Below are positions 55,447 through 64,000 of a stretch of DNA of 64,000 bases, one piece after another; position 1 is the stretch's first letter; every line of letters starts with the position of its first letter. Location of the stretch: assembly GCF_021919345.1 (NCBI RefSeq), contig NZ_CP089293.1, positions 2,356,001-2,420,000 of the forward strand. Direction: 5' to 3'. The notes beneath the pieces were generated by a model. The model was given only the letters and a program-made list of their open reading frames with translations. It had not been told where the DNA came from and ran no database searches. Position numbers and translations under genes: made by a program. Source of the DNA: Paenarthrobacter nicotinovorans. GTDB lineage: Bacteria; Actinomycetota; Actinomycetes; Actinomycetales; Micrococcaceae.

Positions 55447-56978
55447 CAGGCCGGCCCACCCTGGGCGTAGAGCCGCGGAGCATCAAAGAACGCCGTCTCG
55501 TAGCGGCAGGACTGCCTGAAAGCCTCAAGCATCTCCGCACGTTCACGCCCGGAAGCGGCAACGGCCGCCGCGTCTGTGAAGTTGATCGCCATCCTTGTGG
55601 CGGAGGCAAAGTCCTCGTCGGCGTACGTCCGCAGCCAGTCCGCGTAGGGATGCCCGCCGGAGGCCCCGGCATCGACGAACGCGGCGTGGAGCTTTTGACC
55701 CACTTCCGCATACAACCAGTAGCAGGGCAGGATCGCCGCGAGGACCACCGCATAGCTGCCTGACGCCGTCGTTGCCAGCAGATGGTCCACGTAGGCTTTG
55801 GTGACCGGTCCGGTGACGCCCGAAGCCTCACGGGAGCTCAACCAGTTCCTGTGCAGTTCCGATTCAACTTCCAGGCACTGCCGTGAGCTCTTGGCCCAGA
55901 ACAGCTGTTCTTCCTCGGTGGGCGCCAACGCGCCTGCACGGGCAAGGACCCTGGAATAGCCATTGAGATAGATGGCGTCCTGCGCAAGGTAGTAGCTGAA
56001 TGCCGGCTCCGGCAAATGCCCCGACTGCAGTTCCTGGATGAAGTTGAGGCCGTGGATTTTTTCAAGCTCCGGGATGGCTTCCTTCCACAAAGTGGCGGCA
56101 AATCCGCCAGGCTGGAGGACGCGCTGGTGGTGGAAGTGGTCCACAGGCCCGTTGCCCTGGCCCACTTCCAGCTCCCCTGCGCTCCTCAGGGCCTGGAGCA
56201 GCCACGGTTTCGCTTCGCGCAGTGAGGCCTCCCAGTCGCCCGTGCGCGCCTGGACGGTAGCCAAGGCGGACGACAACGAGCATCCAGTGCCATGGCTGTT
56301 CCGGGTCGCAATCCTTGGACCTGCCACTTCGATGACGTCCTGCCGCAACAGCCCGCTGGTGTTGATCAAGGCATCGGGGCATTCCGAGCCGGCCAGATGA
56401 CCGCCCTTGACCAAGACCGTGTTTCCGCACTCAGCTGCCAGTCGCTTGCCCTGCTCCAATGCCGATGCCCAATCAGCAGCCTCGGTTTCCCCCAGCAATA
56501 TGGCAAGCTCGGGCAGGTTCGGCGTGATCAGGTCCGCCAATGGAAGCAGGGAACGAAGGGCCTCCCCTGCGGAGTCGGTCAGCAGGCGGTCACCGCTGGT
56601 GGCCACCATCACGGGATCAAGAACCACGACGGCGGGGCGCACCGATTCGAGCCAACTGCGCACCTCGTCAATAACAGCCGCGTCGCCGAGCATCCCGATC
56701 TTCACCGCGTCGATGACGATATCGGTACTGACGGCGTCCAGTTGCTGGCGCAGGAACTCCACGGGTGGTACGTGCACACCGCTGACACCCAGGGTGTTCT
56801 GGGCCGTCAAAGCCGTAATGGCAGCCATGCCATATCCACCGTGGGCGGCGATGCTCTTCAAATCAGCCTGGATTCCGGCTCCTCCGGACGGGTCGGAGCC
56901 CGCGATGCTAAGTACCCGGGGGGTTCGTCTGCGGTCCTCCGCCAGCGGATAAACAGCGGAAGATGACAATGCGGCCAT
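55443..56978 (-). CDS. thiD: Bifunctional HMP-phosphate kinase / TenA (thiD-tenA fusion)
   Basis: 511 residues. Residues about 20-280 are ThiD, with GSDPSGGAGIQADLKSIAAHGG and the ATP-site NSHGTGCSLSSALA; it phosphorylates HMP and HMP-phosphate. Residues about 300-505 are TenA, with LPCYWLYAEVGQKL, which holds the catalytic Cys that releases HMP from degraded thiamine. The fusion salvages pyrimidine for thiamine synthesis. A TPP riboswitch lies directly upstream, so thiamine pyrophosphate should repress it. Confidence 0.95.
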   Translation of the reverse strand: MAALSSSAVYPLAEDRRRTPRVLSIAGSDPSGGAGIQADLKSIAAHGGYGMAAITALTAQNTLGVSGVHVPPVEFLRQQLDAVSTDIVIDAVKIGMLGDAAVIDEVRSWLESVRPAVVVLDPVMVATSGDRLLTDSAGEALRSLLPLADLITPNLPELAILLGETEAADWASALEQGKRLAAECGNTVLVKGGHLAGSECPDALINTSGLLRQDVIEVAGPRIATRNSHGTGCSLSSALATVQARTGDWEASLREAKPWLLQALRSAGELEVGQGNGPVDHFHHQRVLQPGGFAATLWKEAIPELEKIHGLNFIQELQSGHLPEPAFSYYLAQDAIYLNGYSRVLARAGALAPTEEEQLFWAKSSRQCLEVESELHRNWLSSREASGVTGPVTKAYVDHLLATTASGSYAVVLAAILPCYWLYAEVGQKLHAAFVDAGASGGHPYADWLRTYADEDFASATRMAINFTDAAAVAASGRERAEMLEAFRQSCRYETAFFDAPRLYAQGGPAC

Positions 56979-56980
56979 GA

Positions 56981-57066
56981 GGACATCCCTTCGCCGGTGC
57001 TAACCGGACAGGTTCAACGGGTTTGGATCTCAGCCTGGCCCATCGCCTGGCACCCCGTGTCAGTCC
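56981..57066 (-). promoter_or_regulatory. TPP riboswitch of thiD-tenA
   Basis: On the minus strand the conserved THI-box blocks are present in order: ACACGGGGTGCC, then GGCTGAGA, then the GAACCTG block, then GCGAAGGGA. It ends next to the start codon at 56978, so TPP binding probably hides the ribosome site. Confidence 0.93.
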
Positions 57067-57092
57067 CCCAGCCTAGCGCACCGGCAGACAGC

Positions 57093-57136
57093 AAAAGGCC
57101 CCGCAATTGCCGCTGGTAGCGGAACTGCGGGGCCTT
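57093..57136 (-). terminator. Intrinsic terminator of rne
   Basis: AAGGCCCCGCA pairs with TGCGGGGCCTT, with extra CCGC/GCGG inner pairs. On the minus strand it is followed by TTTTGC. It starts 18 bases after the rne stop. Confidence 0.85.
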
Positions 57137-57153
57137 GGTGCGGTCACAAACGG

Positions 57154-60100
57154 TTAGAGTTCGGAGGCCGGTACGCCGACGCCCAGGATGATGGGTTCGT
57201 CCGGGGCCGCTTTCCTGACCGGCTCCGCAGGCGCCTTGGACTCGTGCGCCGATCCCTTCGCGGCCGTAGCGGTCACGTCGTGGTGCTCAACACTGGTCTC
57301 GTTGGCCGCGCCTTGGGCCCTGCTTGCACTGCGGTTCCGGCGGCTACGACGACCCCGCGATGCTGAGGGGGCTTCGTCGGCGGCCGGAGCCGGAGCTTCA
57401 GTCGTCGGGGTGTTCGCAGCCTTCGGGGCTTCGACAGCTTCCTTGGCTTTCTGGTCCTCAGGCGACGGTGCCGCGCCAAGGTGCGAGAAAGCTTCGGCCA
57501 GGCGGTCCAGGCTCATGGCCGGCCGGGCTGCCTGCGGCTCATCGTGGTGTTCAACGAAAGGCAAGGCAACCTCTTCGCCGCCAAAACGCAGCACTGGAGT
57601 GGCCCGGCCTTCGCGGACAGCGGCGTCGTGTGCCGCGGCTTCCTGGGCCGTCGGGGCAGCGGAGACTGAACCGGCGTCGGGACCATGCTCCCCGGCCGCC
57701 CGGGTTTGCTCCTCTGCCTTGTGGAGCTCGTCATCGTGAAGGTGGGCGGCATGCGCGGCCGCTGCAATCGTCGCCAGTGCAGCCCGGGTTGCTTCGGCCT
57801 TTGCCTGACGGGCAGGGTCCTGGGCTTCCGGGTGTGCTGCCGGTGCCGCAACAGGGGCGGACGGCGTCGAATGTACCTGGGCCGGCGCTTCGACCGTTCC
57901 CTGGGCGCCGCCCTTGCCGCGGCGACGCTTGCGCTCGGTGCGGGCTGTGGACTGCTGTGCCTCGGTGTGCGGACGGTGCTGCTCGGCTGCCACGGTGTTG
58001 GCGCGGCGGTGCTCCACGGGCTCGTCATGCGTCACGACACCGCGGCCTGCGCAGTGCTCGCACTGCTCACCGAAGACTTCAAGGAGACCGGTGCCCATGC
58101 GCTTGCGGGTCATCTGGACAAGGCCCAGTGACGTTACTTCAGCAACCTGGTGCTTGGTACGGTCACGGCCCAGGCACTCCACCATGCGGCGGAGAACGAG
58201 GTCGCGGTTGGATTCCAGGACCATGTCGATGAAGTCGATGACGATGATGCCGCCGATGTCACGCAGGCGAAGCTGGCGAACGACTTCCTCGGCAGCTTCA
58301 AGGTTGTTCTTGGTAACTGTCTCTTCCAGGTTTCCACCACTGCCGGTGAACTTACCTGTGTTGACGTCCACCACCGTCATGGCTTCGGTGCGGTCAATGA
58401 CCAGCGAGCCACCGGACGGCAGGAAGACCTTGCGTTCCAGAGCCTTGTGGATCTGCTCATCGATGCGCCAGGCAGCAAAGATGTCTTGATCCTTGGTCCA
58501 TTTTTCAAGGCGGCCCACGAGGTCGGGGGCAACATAGGTTACATAAGCCTCGATGGTGTCCCAGGCGTCGTCACCGGAGACGATCAGCTTGGAGAAGTCC
58601 TCGTTGAAGACGTCACGGACAACCTTGATGGTGAGGTCCGGTTCGCCGTAAAGCAGTTCCGGTGCCAGCACCTTGGTGGAGGAAGCTTGCCCTTCGATAC
58701 CTTCCCACTGCGCGCGCAGACGGTTGATGTCGTGGGTCAGTTCTTCTTCCGAGGCACCTTCAGCGGCCGTACGGACGATGACTCCGGCGTTTTCCGGCAG
58801 GCGGTCCTTCAGGATCCGCTTGAGGCGGTTGCGTTCGACGTCGGGCAGCTTGCGCGAGATGCCGGTCATGGATCCACCCGGCACGTACACAAGGTAGCGG
58901 CCCGGAAGTGAGATCTGGCTTGTGAGGCGGGCACCCTTGTGACCCACCGGATCCTTGGTCACCTGGACCAGGACGGAGTCGCCGGACTTCAGCGCATTCT
59001 CGATCCGGCGCGGCTGGCCCTCCAGGTTCACTGCATCCCAGTTGACTTCACCGGCGTACAGCACCGCATTGCGCCCGCGTCCGATATCAACGAATGCAGC
59101 TTCCATGGATGGCAGGACGTTTTGGACCTTGCCGAGATAGACGTTGCCGATCAGGGAGTCCTGCTGGGTCTTGGACACGAAGTGCTCGGCCAGGACGCCA
59201 TCTTCAAGGACTGCGATCTGGATTCTGTCGTCGCGCTGGCGGACGATCATTTGCCGGTCCACGGATTCGCGGCGTGCCAGGAACTCGGCTTCGGTAATCA
59301 CCTGGCGGCGACGTCCGGTCTCGCGGGACTCGCGGCGACGCTGCTTCTTGGCCTCGAGCCGGGTGGAGCCCTTGACGCTTGCGACCCGGTTGGATGGAGC
59401 CGTTTCCGTGATGGGCCGGGGGGCGCGAACGCGGGTTACCGTGTTGGGCGGGTCGTCATCCGAGCCGCCCGTCAGTTCAAGGTCCTGGTCTCCACGACGC
59501 CGACGACGACGGCGACGCGACGTGACGCCTTCCTCGAGGGCTTCAGCTGCGGGAGCTTCTTCGTCGCCGGAGTCATTGCTGTCTTCGGTGTCGTTCTCGT
59601 CGCGTTCAGTGCCACGGCGCCCGCGGCGGCCACGGCTCCGGCGACGGCGACGACTGCCACCCTCGTCCAGCTCACCGTCTGCGGCTGCTTCAGCGTCGTC
59701 TTCCGGCTCGTCGTCCGTCTCTTCCACGGCCGCAACGCGCGGGACAGTGGTGAGGTCAGGGGCCTGGAAGATCATCGACGTGATGGAAACCGGTTCCATG
59801 AACAGCGAGGTGGCAGCGGCAGGAGCAGCTTCCTCGGCCGGAGCCTCTTCCTCAGCAGCAGGTTCTTCCGGCTGGGCGCCGGCTTCCGGCGTCGTGGTTT
59901 CTTCAACAACTTCAGCAACTGCGGGCGTCTCTTCTGCCTCCACCTTGGGCTTGGCAGCACGACGACGGCGGACCGGCTTTTCGGGGGCAGCTTCAGGGAC
60001 GGCTTCGGGCTGGGTTTCGGCAGCAGGCTCCTGGCCTGCGGCGGTTTCATCGCCGAGGCCGGGCAAGGGCTCGGTTGGCTCAACCTTTTTGCGGGACCGG

Positions 60101-60300
60101 GTGCGGCGTACGGGCTTGGCGTCAGCCTCGGGAGTTTCCGCAACTGCGGGCGTCCCAGTGGCAGGGGCCTCGGTTGCCTCTGCCTCAGCAACTGCCTTGG
60201 GCGCAGCCTTGCGCCGGGTCCGGGTGGTTTTCTTGGGCGCTTCCGCAGTTTCCGCGGGAGCTGCCTCATCATTAACGGCTACAACCTGATCATTATCCAT
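57154..60300 (-). CDS. rne: Ribonuclease E/G
   Basis: 1048 residues from ATG 60300 (MDNDQVVAVND), with AGGAG about 13 bases upstream; the frame runs further but the earlier sequence is not family-like. The N-terminal 280 residues are low complexity, rich in Ala, Glu and Pro, with two Arg-rich runs (SRRRRRSRGRRGRRG and an eight-Arg block). The S1 domain and catalytic core follow: YLGKVQNVLPSMEAAFVDIG, VVDVNTGKFTG, RDIGGIIVIDFIDM (catalytic Asp residues) and the Zn-link CEHCAGRG. The C-terminal 250 residues are again disordered. It starts mRNA decay and rRNA maturation. Confidence 0.95.
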   Translation of the reverse strand: MDNDQVVAVNDEAAPAETAEAPKKTTRTRRKAAPKAVAEAEATEAPATGTPAVAETPEADAKPVRRTRSRKKVEPTEPLPGLGDETAAGQEPAAETQPEAVPEAAPEKPVRRRRAAKPKVEAEETPAVAEVVEETTTPEAGAQPEEPAAEEEAPAEEAAPAAATSLFMEPVSITSMIFQAPDLTTVPRVAAVEETDDEPEDDAEAAADGELDEGGSRRRRRSRGRRGRRGTERDENDTEDSNDSGDEEAPAAEALEEGVTSRRRRRRRRGDQDLELTGGSDDDPPNTVTRVRAPRPITETAPSNRVASVKGSTRLEAKKQRRRESRETGRRRQVITEAEFLARRESVDRQMIVRQRDDRIQIAVLEDGVLAEHFVSKTQQDSLIGNVYLGKVQNVLPSMEAAFVDIGRGRNAVLYAGEVNWDAVNLEGQPRRIENALKSGDSVLVQVTKDPVGHKGARLTSQISLPGRYLVYVPGGSMTGISRKLPDVERNRLKRILKDRLPENAGVIVRTAAEGASEEELTHDINRLRAQWEGIEGQASSTKVLAPELLYGEPDLTIKVVRDVFNEDFSKLIVSGDDAWDTIEAYVTYVAPDLVGRLEKWTKDQDIFAAWRIDEQIHKALERKVFLPSGGSLVIDRTEAMTVVDVNTGKFTGSGGNLEETVTKNNLEAAEEVVRQLRLRDIGGIIVIDFIDMVLESNRDLVLRRMVECLGRDRTKHQVAEVTSLGLVQMTRKRMGTGLLEVFGEQCEHCAGRGVVTHDEPVEHRRANTVAAEQHRPHTEAQQSTARTERKRRRGKGGAQGTVEAPAQVHSTPSAPVAAPAAHPEAQDPARQAKAEATRAALATIAAAAHAAHLHDDELHKAEEQTRAAGEHGPDAGSVSAAPTAQEAAAHDAAVREGRATPVLRFGGEEVALPFVEHHDEPQAARPAMSLDRLAEAFSHLGAAPSPEDQKAKEAVEAPKAANTPTTEAPAPAADEAPSASRGRRSRRNRSASRAQGAANETSVEHHDVTATAAKGSAHESKAPAEPVRKAAPDEPIILGVGVPASEL

Positions 60301-60770
60301 ATGTGGCAACACTCCTGCCCCAGCGACACCGCCACATCCGGCGCCCAGAGGGGCAAATATTGTCAAAACCCGCAGGCGTTGACAGAAGTCGGTAGTATGC
60401 CTTCCGGTTCGCACCATCATTGGGGTGCGGCAGCCCTGGAAGGCCGGCGGCTTAGTTCTGAAACCCGTTGTTCTGCTGCCACAACCAGGTGCCGTCCATT
60501 GTTATGGCGGGCCTACCGAGGATCGACGTGATCCGGGCATGCCCAGCTCATACTGGCGGTCTTGGGAACAAGTCACCGGACCGGAATCCGAATGTGGGTC
60601 GGCTTCCAGCCATGTTCATTCTCTCACACCCGCGCGACATCGCCCGTTAGGACGCTGTGTCGTCCGGATCGGCACAAGCTGGGCGCAGCCCACAGCCAGC
60701 GGCGTTAGAATCCTCCCAAGAACCCTTCCCGGCCCGCCGGGGCACAACGTCGAAAAGGATCCGATCCGCG
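60301..60770. other. Divergent intergenic region between rne and the VKOR gene
   Basis: 470 bases. It must hold both promoters. The rne leader is probably long (RNase E usually regulates itself through its leader), but no strong promoter was found on that side. A TAGAAT -10 candidate for the VKOR gene is at 60706. No protein-like frame. Confidence 0.45.
60706..60711 (+). promoter_or_regulatory. Putative -10 of the VKOR gene
   Basis: TAGAAT, 59 bases before ATG 60771. No clear -35 at the usual distance. Confidence 0.32.
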
Positions 60771-61442
60771 ATGCCGAGCACCGCCAGGGAAAACCTGGCC
60801 ATCAATACCTCCACCACTGCGGGAGAGTCGTCCGCACAACAGGAGAAGTTGCCGAGGGCTGTCCGCGACAAGCCCTTCGCCTGGCTCCTCCTGGTCACCG
60901 GCGTCATCGGTTGGCTGGCGTCCGGGGCGTTGGTCCTGGAGAAACTGGAAGTCCTCAAGGACCCCAACCATGTAACGGTCTGCGATGTGAACCCGTGGAT
61001 TTCCTGCGGCGCCGTGATGCAAACACCACAGAGCTCCGTGTTCGGATTCCCCAACATGTTCATCGGCATTGTGGCCTTTGCCGTCATCATCACCACGGCC
61101 ATGGGCCTTCTTGCCGGCGCCAGGTTCTCGCGCGGCTACTGGCTTGGACTGCAGGCGGGCGTGACCCTCGGTTTCGTGTTCGTTGTCTGGCTGTGGTCGC
61201 AGGCCCTGTACGTCATCAATGTACTGTGCCCGTTCTGCATGGTGGTGTGGGCCGTCATGATCCCCCTCTTTGTCTGGGTGACCATCCGGAACATCTCCCA
61301 CGGCGTCATCAAGGCACCGCCGGGCTTGACCAAGTTGCTGGGCGATTCCGGGTGGATCATTGTGGCCCTCCTGTATGTCGCGGTCATCGCCACGATCTTC
61401 TTCGCCTTCATCCACGTTTTCGCTGGGACATCCGGCTACTAA
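60771..61442 (+). CDS. Vitamin K epoxide reductase family membrane protein
   Basis: 223 residues from ATG 60771 (MPSTARENLAINTSTT), with AAAAGGA upstream. Five hydrophobic helices. The four redox Cys are intact: CDVNPWISC in the first loop and CPFC in the helix VINVLCPFCMVVWAV. It re-oxidises a periplasmic DsbA-like partner using menaquinone, as in M. tuberculosis VKOR. No DsbA-type gene is beside it. A very long palindrome follows its stop. Confidence 0.93.
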   Translation: MPSTARENLAINTSTTAGESSAQQEKLPRAVRDKPFAWLLLVTGVIGWLASGALVLEKLEVLKDPNHVTVCDVNPWISCGAVMQTPQSSVFGFPNMFIGIVAFAVIITTAMGLLAGARFSRGYWLGLQAGVTLGFVFVVWLWSQALYVINVLCPFCMVVWAVMIPLFVWVTIRNISHGVIKAPPGLTKLLGDSGWIIVALLYVAVIATIFFAFIHVFAGTSGY

Positions 61443-61457
61443 ACCCCTCCGCGGGTG

Positions 61458-61500
61458 ACAGCTAAGGCCAATGTTCGACTCGAACATTGGCCTTAGCTGT
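61458..61500. terminator. 43-base near-perfect palindrome between VKOR and ndk genes
   Basis: Arms of 21 bases (61458-61478 and 61480-61500) pair exactly around one C. It lies 15 bases after the VKOR stop and 18 from the ndk stop, so it can end both converging transcripts. No T-run on either side. The centre reads TTCGACTCGAA. Confidence 0.72.
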
Positions 61501-61518
61501 GATGTCGGTGCGGCGTGG

Positions 61519-61938
61519 TTAGCCGGCGAACCAGATCTTGATCTCTCGCTCGGCCGATTCAACGGAGTCGGAGCCGTGGACGAGGTTCTGCTGGACCGCC
61601 AGACCCCAGTCGCGGCCGAAGTCGCCACGGATGGTGCCCGGGGCGGCCGTCGTCGGATCCGTCGTTCCGGCCAGTGAGCGGAAGCCTTCGATGACGCGGT
61701 GGCCCTCGAAGACGGCAGCGATGACCGGTCCGCTCAGCATGAACTCAACCAGCGGCTCGTAGAAGGGCTTGCCCACGTGTTCCTCGTAGTGCTGCTCCAG
61801 CAGCTCACGGGTGGCGTTGACCTTCTTCAGTTCGGCCAGGGTGTAGCCCTTGGCCTCGATGCGGGCGAGGATGCTCCCGCCCAGGTTGCGGGCGACGCCG
61901 TCGGGCTTGACCAGGACGAGGGTCCGTTCAATGCTCAC
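61519..61938 (-). CDS. ndk: Nucleoside diphosphate kinase
   Basis: 139 residues, full length. The catalytic His is H121 in NLVHGSDSVESAE; KPDGVARNLGG opens the substrate site. It balances NTP pools by moving a phosphate from ATP. GTG 61938. Part of the conserved ileS-folC-DUF4233-ndk order. Confidence 0.98.
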   Translation of the reverse strand: MSIERTLVLVKPDGVARNLGGSILARIEAKGYTLAELKKVNATRELLEQHYEEHVGKPFYEPLVEFMLSGPVIAAVFEGHRVIEGFRSLAGTTDPTTAAPGTIRGDFGRDWGLAVQQNLVHGSDSVESAEREIKIWFAG

Positions 61939-61994
61939 AGTTGCTCCAATGTGATGTGTTCAGTGACTTACGTTCGGTGGTTTTCCCAGCCAGT

Positions 61995-62447
61995 TTACGG
62001 GGTTTGTGGGCCGGCTTCTTCACCGTGGGCAGCGTCCCATTCCGCCTGTTCACGGTCGCGCTGTGCCACCTCACGGTCGATCCTCATGCCGGCACGGATC
62101 CCGTACCACCAGCAGATGGCAAAGAGGATGCCGACAATGAACATCATGGGCTCGGCCAATCCCGTCAGGATCAGCACTACCTGCAGCACCCATCCCAGTC
62201 CGATGCCCCACGGCCTGGACAGCACGGCACAGGCAAGGACCAGCACCACGCTCAGGGCAATTCCGACGCCCAGGATGATGCCCGGATCGACTTCGCCGCG
62301 CTTCAGGCCGAACACAGCCAAGGTGCCGAAGAAAGCCACGAAGGCTTCGAGCAGCAGCACCGTGGACGCAAACATCACTTTGGTGGACCGGCGCTTCTTC
62401 GGCATGCCGGGACGCCATTCGCGCTGCGCTTTGGTCATTTTCGCCAT
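61995..62447 (-). CDS. DUF4233 membrane protein
   Basis: 150 residues from ATG 62447 (MAKMTKAQREWRPGMPKKRRS). Four membrane helices follow a basic N-terminus, and an acidic/Gln-rich tail (QRDREQAEWDAAHGEEAG) ends it. DUF4233 proteins are found in this slot after folC in actinobacteria. Function is unknown. It starts one base after the folC stop. Confidence 0.88.
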   Translation of the reverse strand: MAKMTKAQREWRPGMPKKRRSTKVMFASTVLLLEAFVAFFGTLAVFGLKRGEVDPGIILGVGIALSVVLVLACAVLSRPWGIGLGWVLQVVLILTGLAEPMMFIVGILFAICWWYGIRAGMRIDREVAQRDREQAEWDAAHGEEAGPQTP

Positions 62448-62448
62448 G

Positions 62449-63810
62449 CTAGGCACTCGCCTTTCCCAGCAGGATCCGGGCCTCGGCCACCACCGTGATG
62501 GAACCCGTCACCAGGACACCGCCCGCCAGGTCATCGTTGGCTTCGGCACGTTCGACAGCCCACTCAATGGCGTCGTCGAGCTTCTCGGCGATATGCACGT
62601 TGTCCTCGCCAAAGCCAAGATCGATGGCGAGTTCAGCCAGTTCCGCTGCCGGAACGGCGCGCGCCGAGTTGGACTGCGTGAAACAGAACTCCTCGGCGAG
62701 TCCGCCGAGGGATTCCTTGAGGGTCTTCAGGATTTCCTCCGCGTCCTTCTCGCGCAGGACCCCAACCACCACCACCAGTTTGCTGAAGGTGAATGCCTCC
62801 TGGATTGCTTCTGCCGTGACACGAATGCCGTCCGGGTTGTGGGCTGCGTCAACCACTACCGTGGGTGCGGTCCTCACGACTTCCAACCGGCCGGGAGATG
62901 TCACGGTGCCGAATGCTTCCTTCAGCACCTCGGCGTCCAGTTCCTTCTCTCCCCCGCCGAAGAATGCCTCAAGGGCGGCCACGGCAACAGCGGCGTTCTC
63001 GGCCTGGTGGGCACCGTGCAACGGCAGCAGAAGATCCTCGTAGCGCCCGGCGAGTCCCTGGATGGTCAGGACCTGGCCACCCACGGCCACACTGCGGGAC
63101 TCGACGCCGAACTCGACGCCCTCGAAGCGGAAAGGCACGTCCACTTCACGGGCCTTTTCCAGCAGGACCTGGGCCGCGTCCACCGGCTGGGCCGCACTTA
63201 CCAGGAAGCCGCCGGCTTTGATGATTCCGGCCTTCTCGTAGGCAATGTCCTCGGTAGTGTCGCCCAGGAGGTCCGTGTGGTCCAGCGAGATCGGCGTGAT
63301 GACCGAGACCTGGCCGTCTCCGACGTTGGTGGCATCGGTGATGCCTCCCAGGCCGACTTCAATCACTGCGACATCCACCGGCTGGTCCGCGAACACCGCG
63401 AAGCCAAGAATGGTCAGGCATTCGAAGTACGTCAGGCGCGGCTGGTTCTCCGCAACGAGCTCGTTGTCAACGATTTCCAGGTACGGGCGGATCTCATCCC
63501 AGATGCGTACGAACGTCGCGTCCGGTACCGGCTCGCCATCAATACTGATGCGCTCAGTGACCTTTGACAGGTGCGGGCTGGTGTAGCGGCCCGTGCTGAG
63601 TCCGTGGGCGCGCAAACCGGCTTCGATCATGCGGGCAGTGGAAGTCTTGCCGTTGGTGCCCGTGATGTGGATGATCGGGAAAGCCTTGTTCGGCTCCCCC
63701 AGCACGTCCATGGCACGAAAAAGCGGCGCAAGGCGCGGTTCCATCTTGTTTTCCGGCGCCCTGCCAAGGAGTTCGGCGTAGACGCTCTCAACGGAAAATT
63801 CGTCAGTCAT
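62449..63810 (-). CDS. folC: Bifunctional folylpolyglutamate synthase / dihydrofolate synthase
   Basis: 453 residues. The ATP loop is ITGTNGKTSTARMIEAGL near 50, and the Mur-ligase motifs ISLDHTDLLGDT and DAAHNPDGIR are intact. It adds glutamate to dihydropteroate and to folates. ATG 63810 begins 3 bases after the ileS stop. The C-terminal domain GSITVVAEARILLG closes the family. Confidence 0.96.
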   Translation of the reverse strand: MTDEFSVESVYAELLGRAPENKMEPRLAPLFRAMDVLGEPNKAFPIIHITGTNGKTSTARMIEAGLRAHGLSTGRYTSPHLSKVTERISIDGEPVPDATFVRIWDEIRPYLEIVDNELVAENQPRLTYFECLTILGFAVFADQPVDVAVIEVGLGGITDATNVGDGQVSVITPISLDHTDLLGDTTEDIAYEKAGIIKAGGFLVSAAQPVDAAQVLLEKAREVDVPFRFEGVEFGVESRSVAVGGQVLTIQGLAGRYEDLLLPLHGAHQAENAAVAVAALEAFFGGGEKELDAEVLKEAFGTVTSPGRLEVVRTAPTVVVDAAHNPDGIRVTAEAIQEAFTFSKLVVVVGVLREKDAEEILKTLKESLGGLAEEFCFTQSNSARAVPAAELAELAIDLGFGEDNVHIAEKLDDAIEWAVERAEANDDLAGGVLVTGSITVVAEARILLGKASA

Positions 63811-63813
63811 GGT

Positions 63814-64000
63814 TCAGGCCCCTGCCTTTGCAACGGTAACCTGCGGTTCATCGACGCTGGCCGGAAGAACCTCCAGTTCCAGGGTGAGTGTTTCGGTCTT
63901 CACCAATTCAGCGTTGGCTTCCAGCGCGTCCACGACATCCTGGGCAGCTGACACAGTGGTCCGGATGCGGTCACTGACGTTGAACCCGGCATCCTTGCGG
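63814..64000 (-). CDS. ileS: Isoleucine--tRNA ligase, C-terminal end
   Basis: Only the last 62 residues are in the window: the segment RKDAGFNVSDRIRTTVSAAQ matches the C-terminal tRNA-contact domain of IleS, and the stop is TGA at 63814-63816. The gene order with folC supports IleS. The catalytic core lies beyond the right edge. Confidence 0.85.
   Translation of the reverse strand, partial: RKDAGFNVSDRIRTTVSAAQDVVDALEANAELVKTETLTLELEVLPASVDEPQVTVAKAGA

Noticed and set aside
58939..60531. 530-residue plus-strand frame opposite rne
   Set aside because: Low-complexity mirror of the Ala/Glu/Arg-rich RNase E extension; no family features.
61470..61488. LexA box in the centre of the long palindrome
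   Set aside because: The half-sites are inverted and the spacing is wrong for TCGAAC-N4-GTTCGA; it lies between converging gene ends.

Overview
The window is a high-GC actinobacterial chromosome segment. It most resembles Arthrobacter/Paenarthrobacter (Micrococcaceae). Supporting signs are a mycothiol-type formaldehyde dehydrogenase and mycoredoxin, a phosphatidylinositol-phosphate synthase, a class Ib nrdHIEF set, a long Arg-rich RNase E, an LexA-type SOS box of the actinobacterial form, DtxR/IdeR-like iron boxes, and the gene order ileS-folC-DUF4233-ndk and rplU-rpmA-obg-proB-proA-nadD-rsfS. No phage, insertion sequence, CRISPR array or rRNA is seen. Two identical tRNA-Ala(GGC) genes are present. 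The species call is inference from protein flavour and synteny.

Layout. 0-5 kb: end of an M3 peptidase, pdxS, then thrS-HIT-pgsA read leftward. 5-9 kb: an SOS-type DUF6504-dnaE2 operon under a LexA box. 9-14 kb: a divergent flavin monooxygenase/TetR pair, an SRAP protein, a mycoredoxin with SGYC in place of CGYC, and an mscR-metallohydrolase pair for formaldehyde detoxification. 14-21 kb: an FdhF/YdeP-type molybdoenzyme, a lipoate-ligase-like protein, a thioesterase-like protein, a DedA-like membrane protein beside an iron-box-like palindrome, a coiled-coil protein and a Rieske-FAD oxidoreductase. 21-24 kb: a truncated AlkD-like protein facing a DUF1016 nuclease and a DUF222-HNH protein.

24-32 kb: an iron-regulated ferric ABC importer (fbpABC) followed by nrdHIEF with candidate NrdR boxes upstream and a hairpin between nrdE and nrdF. 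32-39 kb: a LysR regulator, a DUF2004-like protein and a six-gene MoxR/DUF58/VWA operon. 39-44 kb: a ROK-regulated sugar ABC importer without its ATPase. 44-47 kb: a methyltransferase, a cupin, and a gamma-butyrolactone-receptor-like TetR gene between the two tRNA-Ala genes, with a candidate autoregulatory operator.

47-64 kb is conserved housekeeping: rsfS, a membrane-anchored protein, nadD, proA, proB, obgE, rpmA, rplU, a TPP-riboswitch-controlled thiD-tenA fusion, rne, a VKOR protein, ndk, DUF4233, folC and the end of ileS. The most striking observation is that proB, otherwise intact, carries one in-frame TAA exactly where the family has a conserved Tyr, while proA is intact. Start codons were adjusted where a Shine-Dalgarno sequence, an operator position or family N-terminus argued for a shorter protein.
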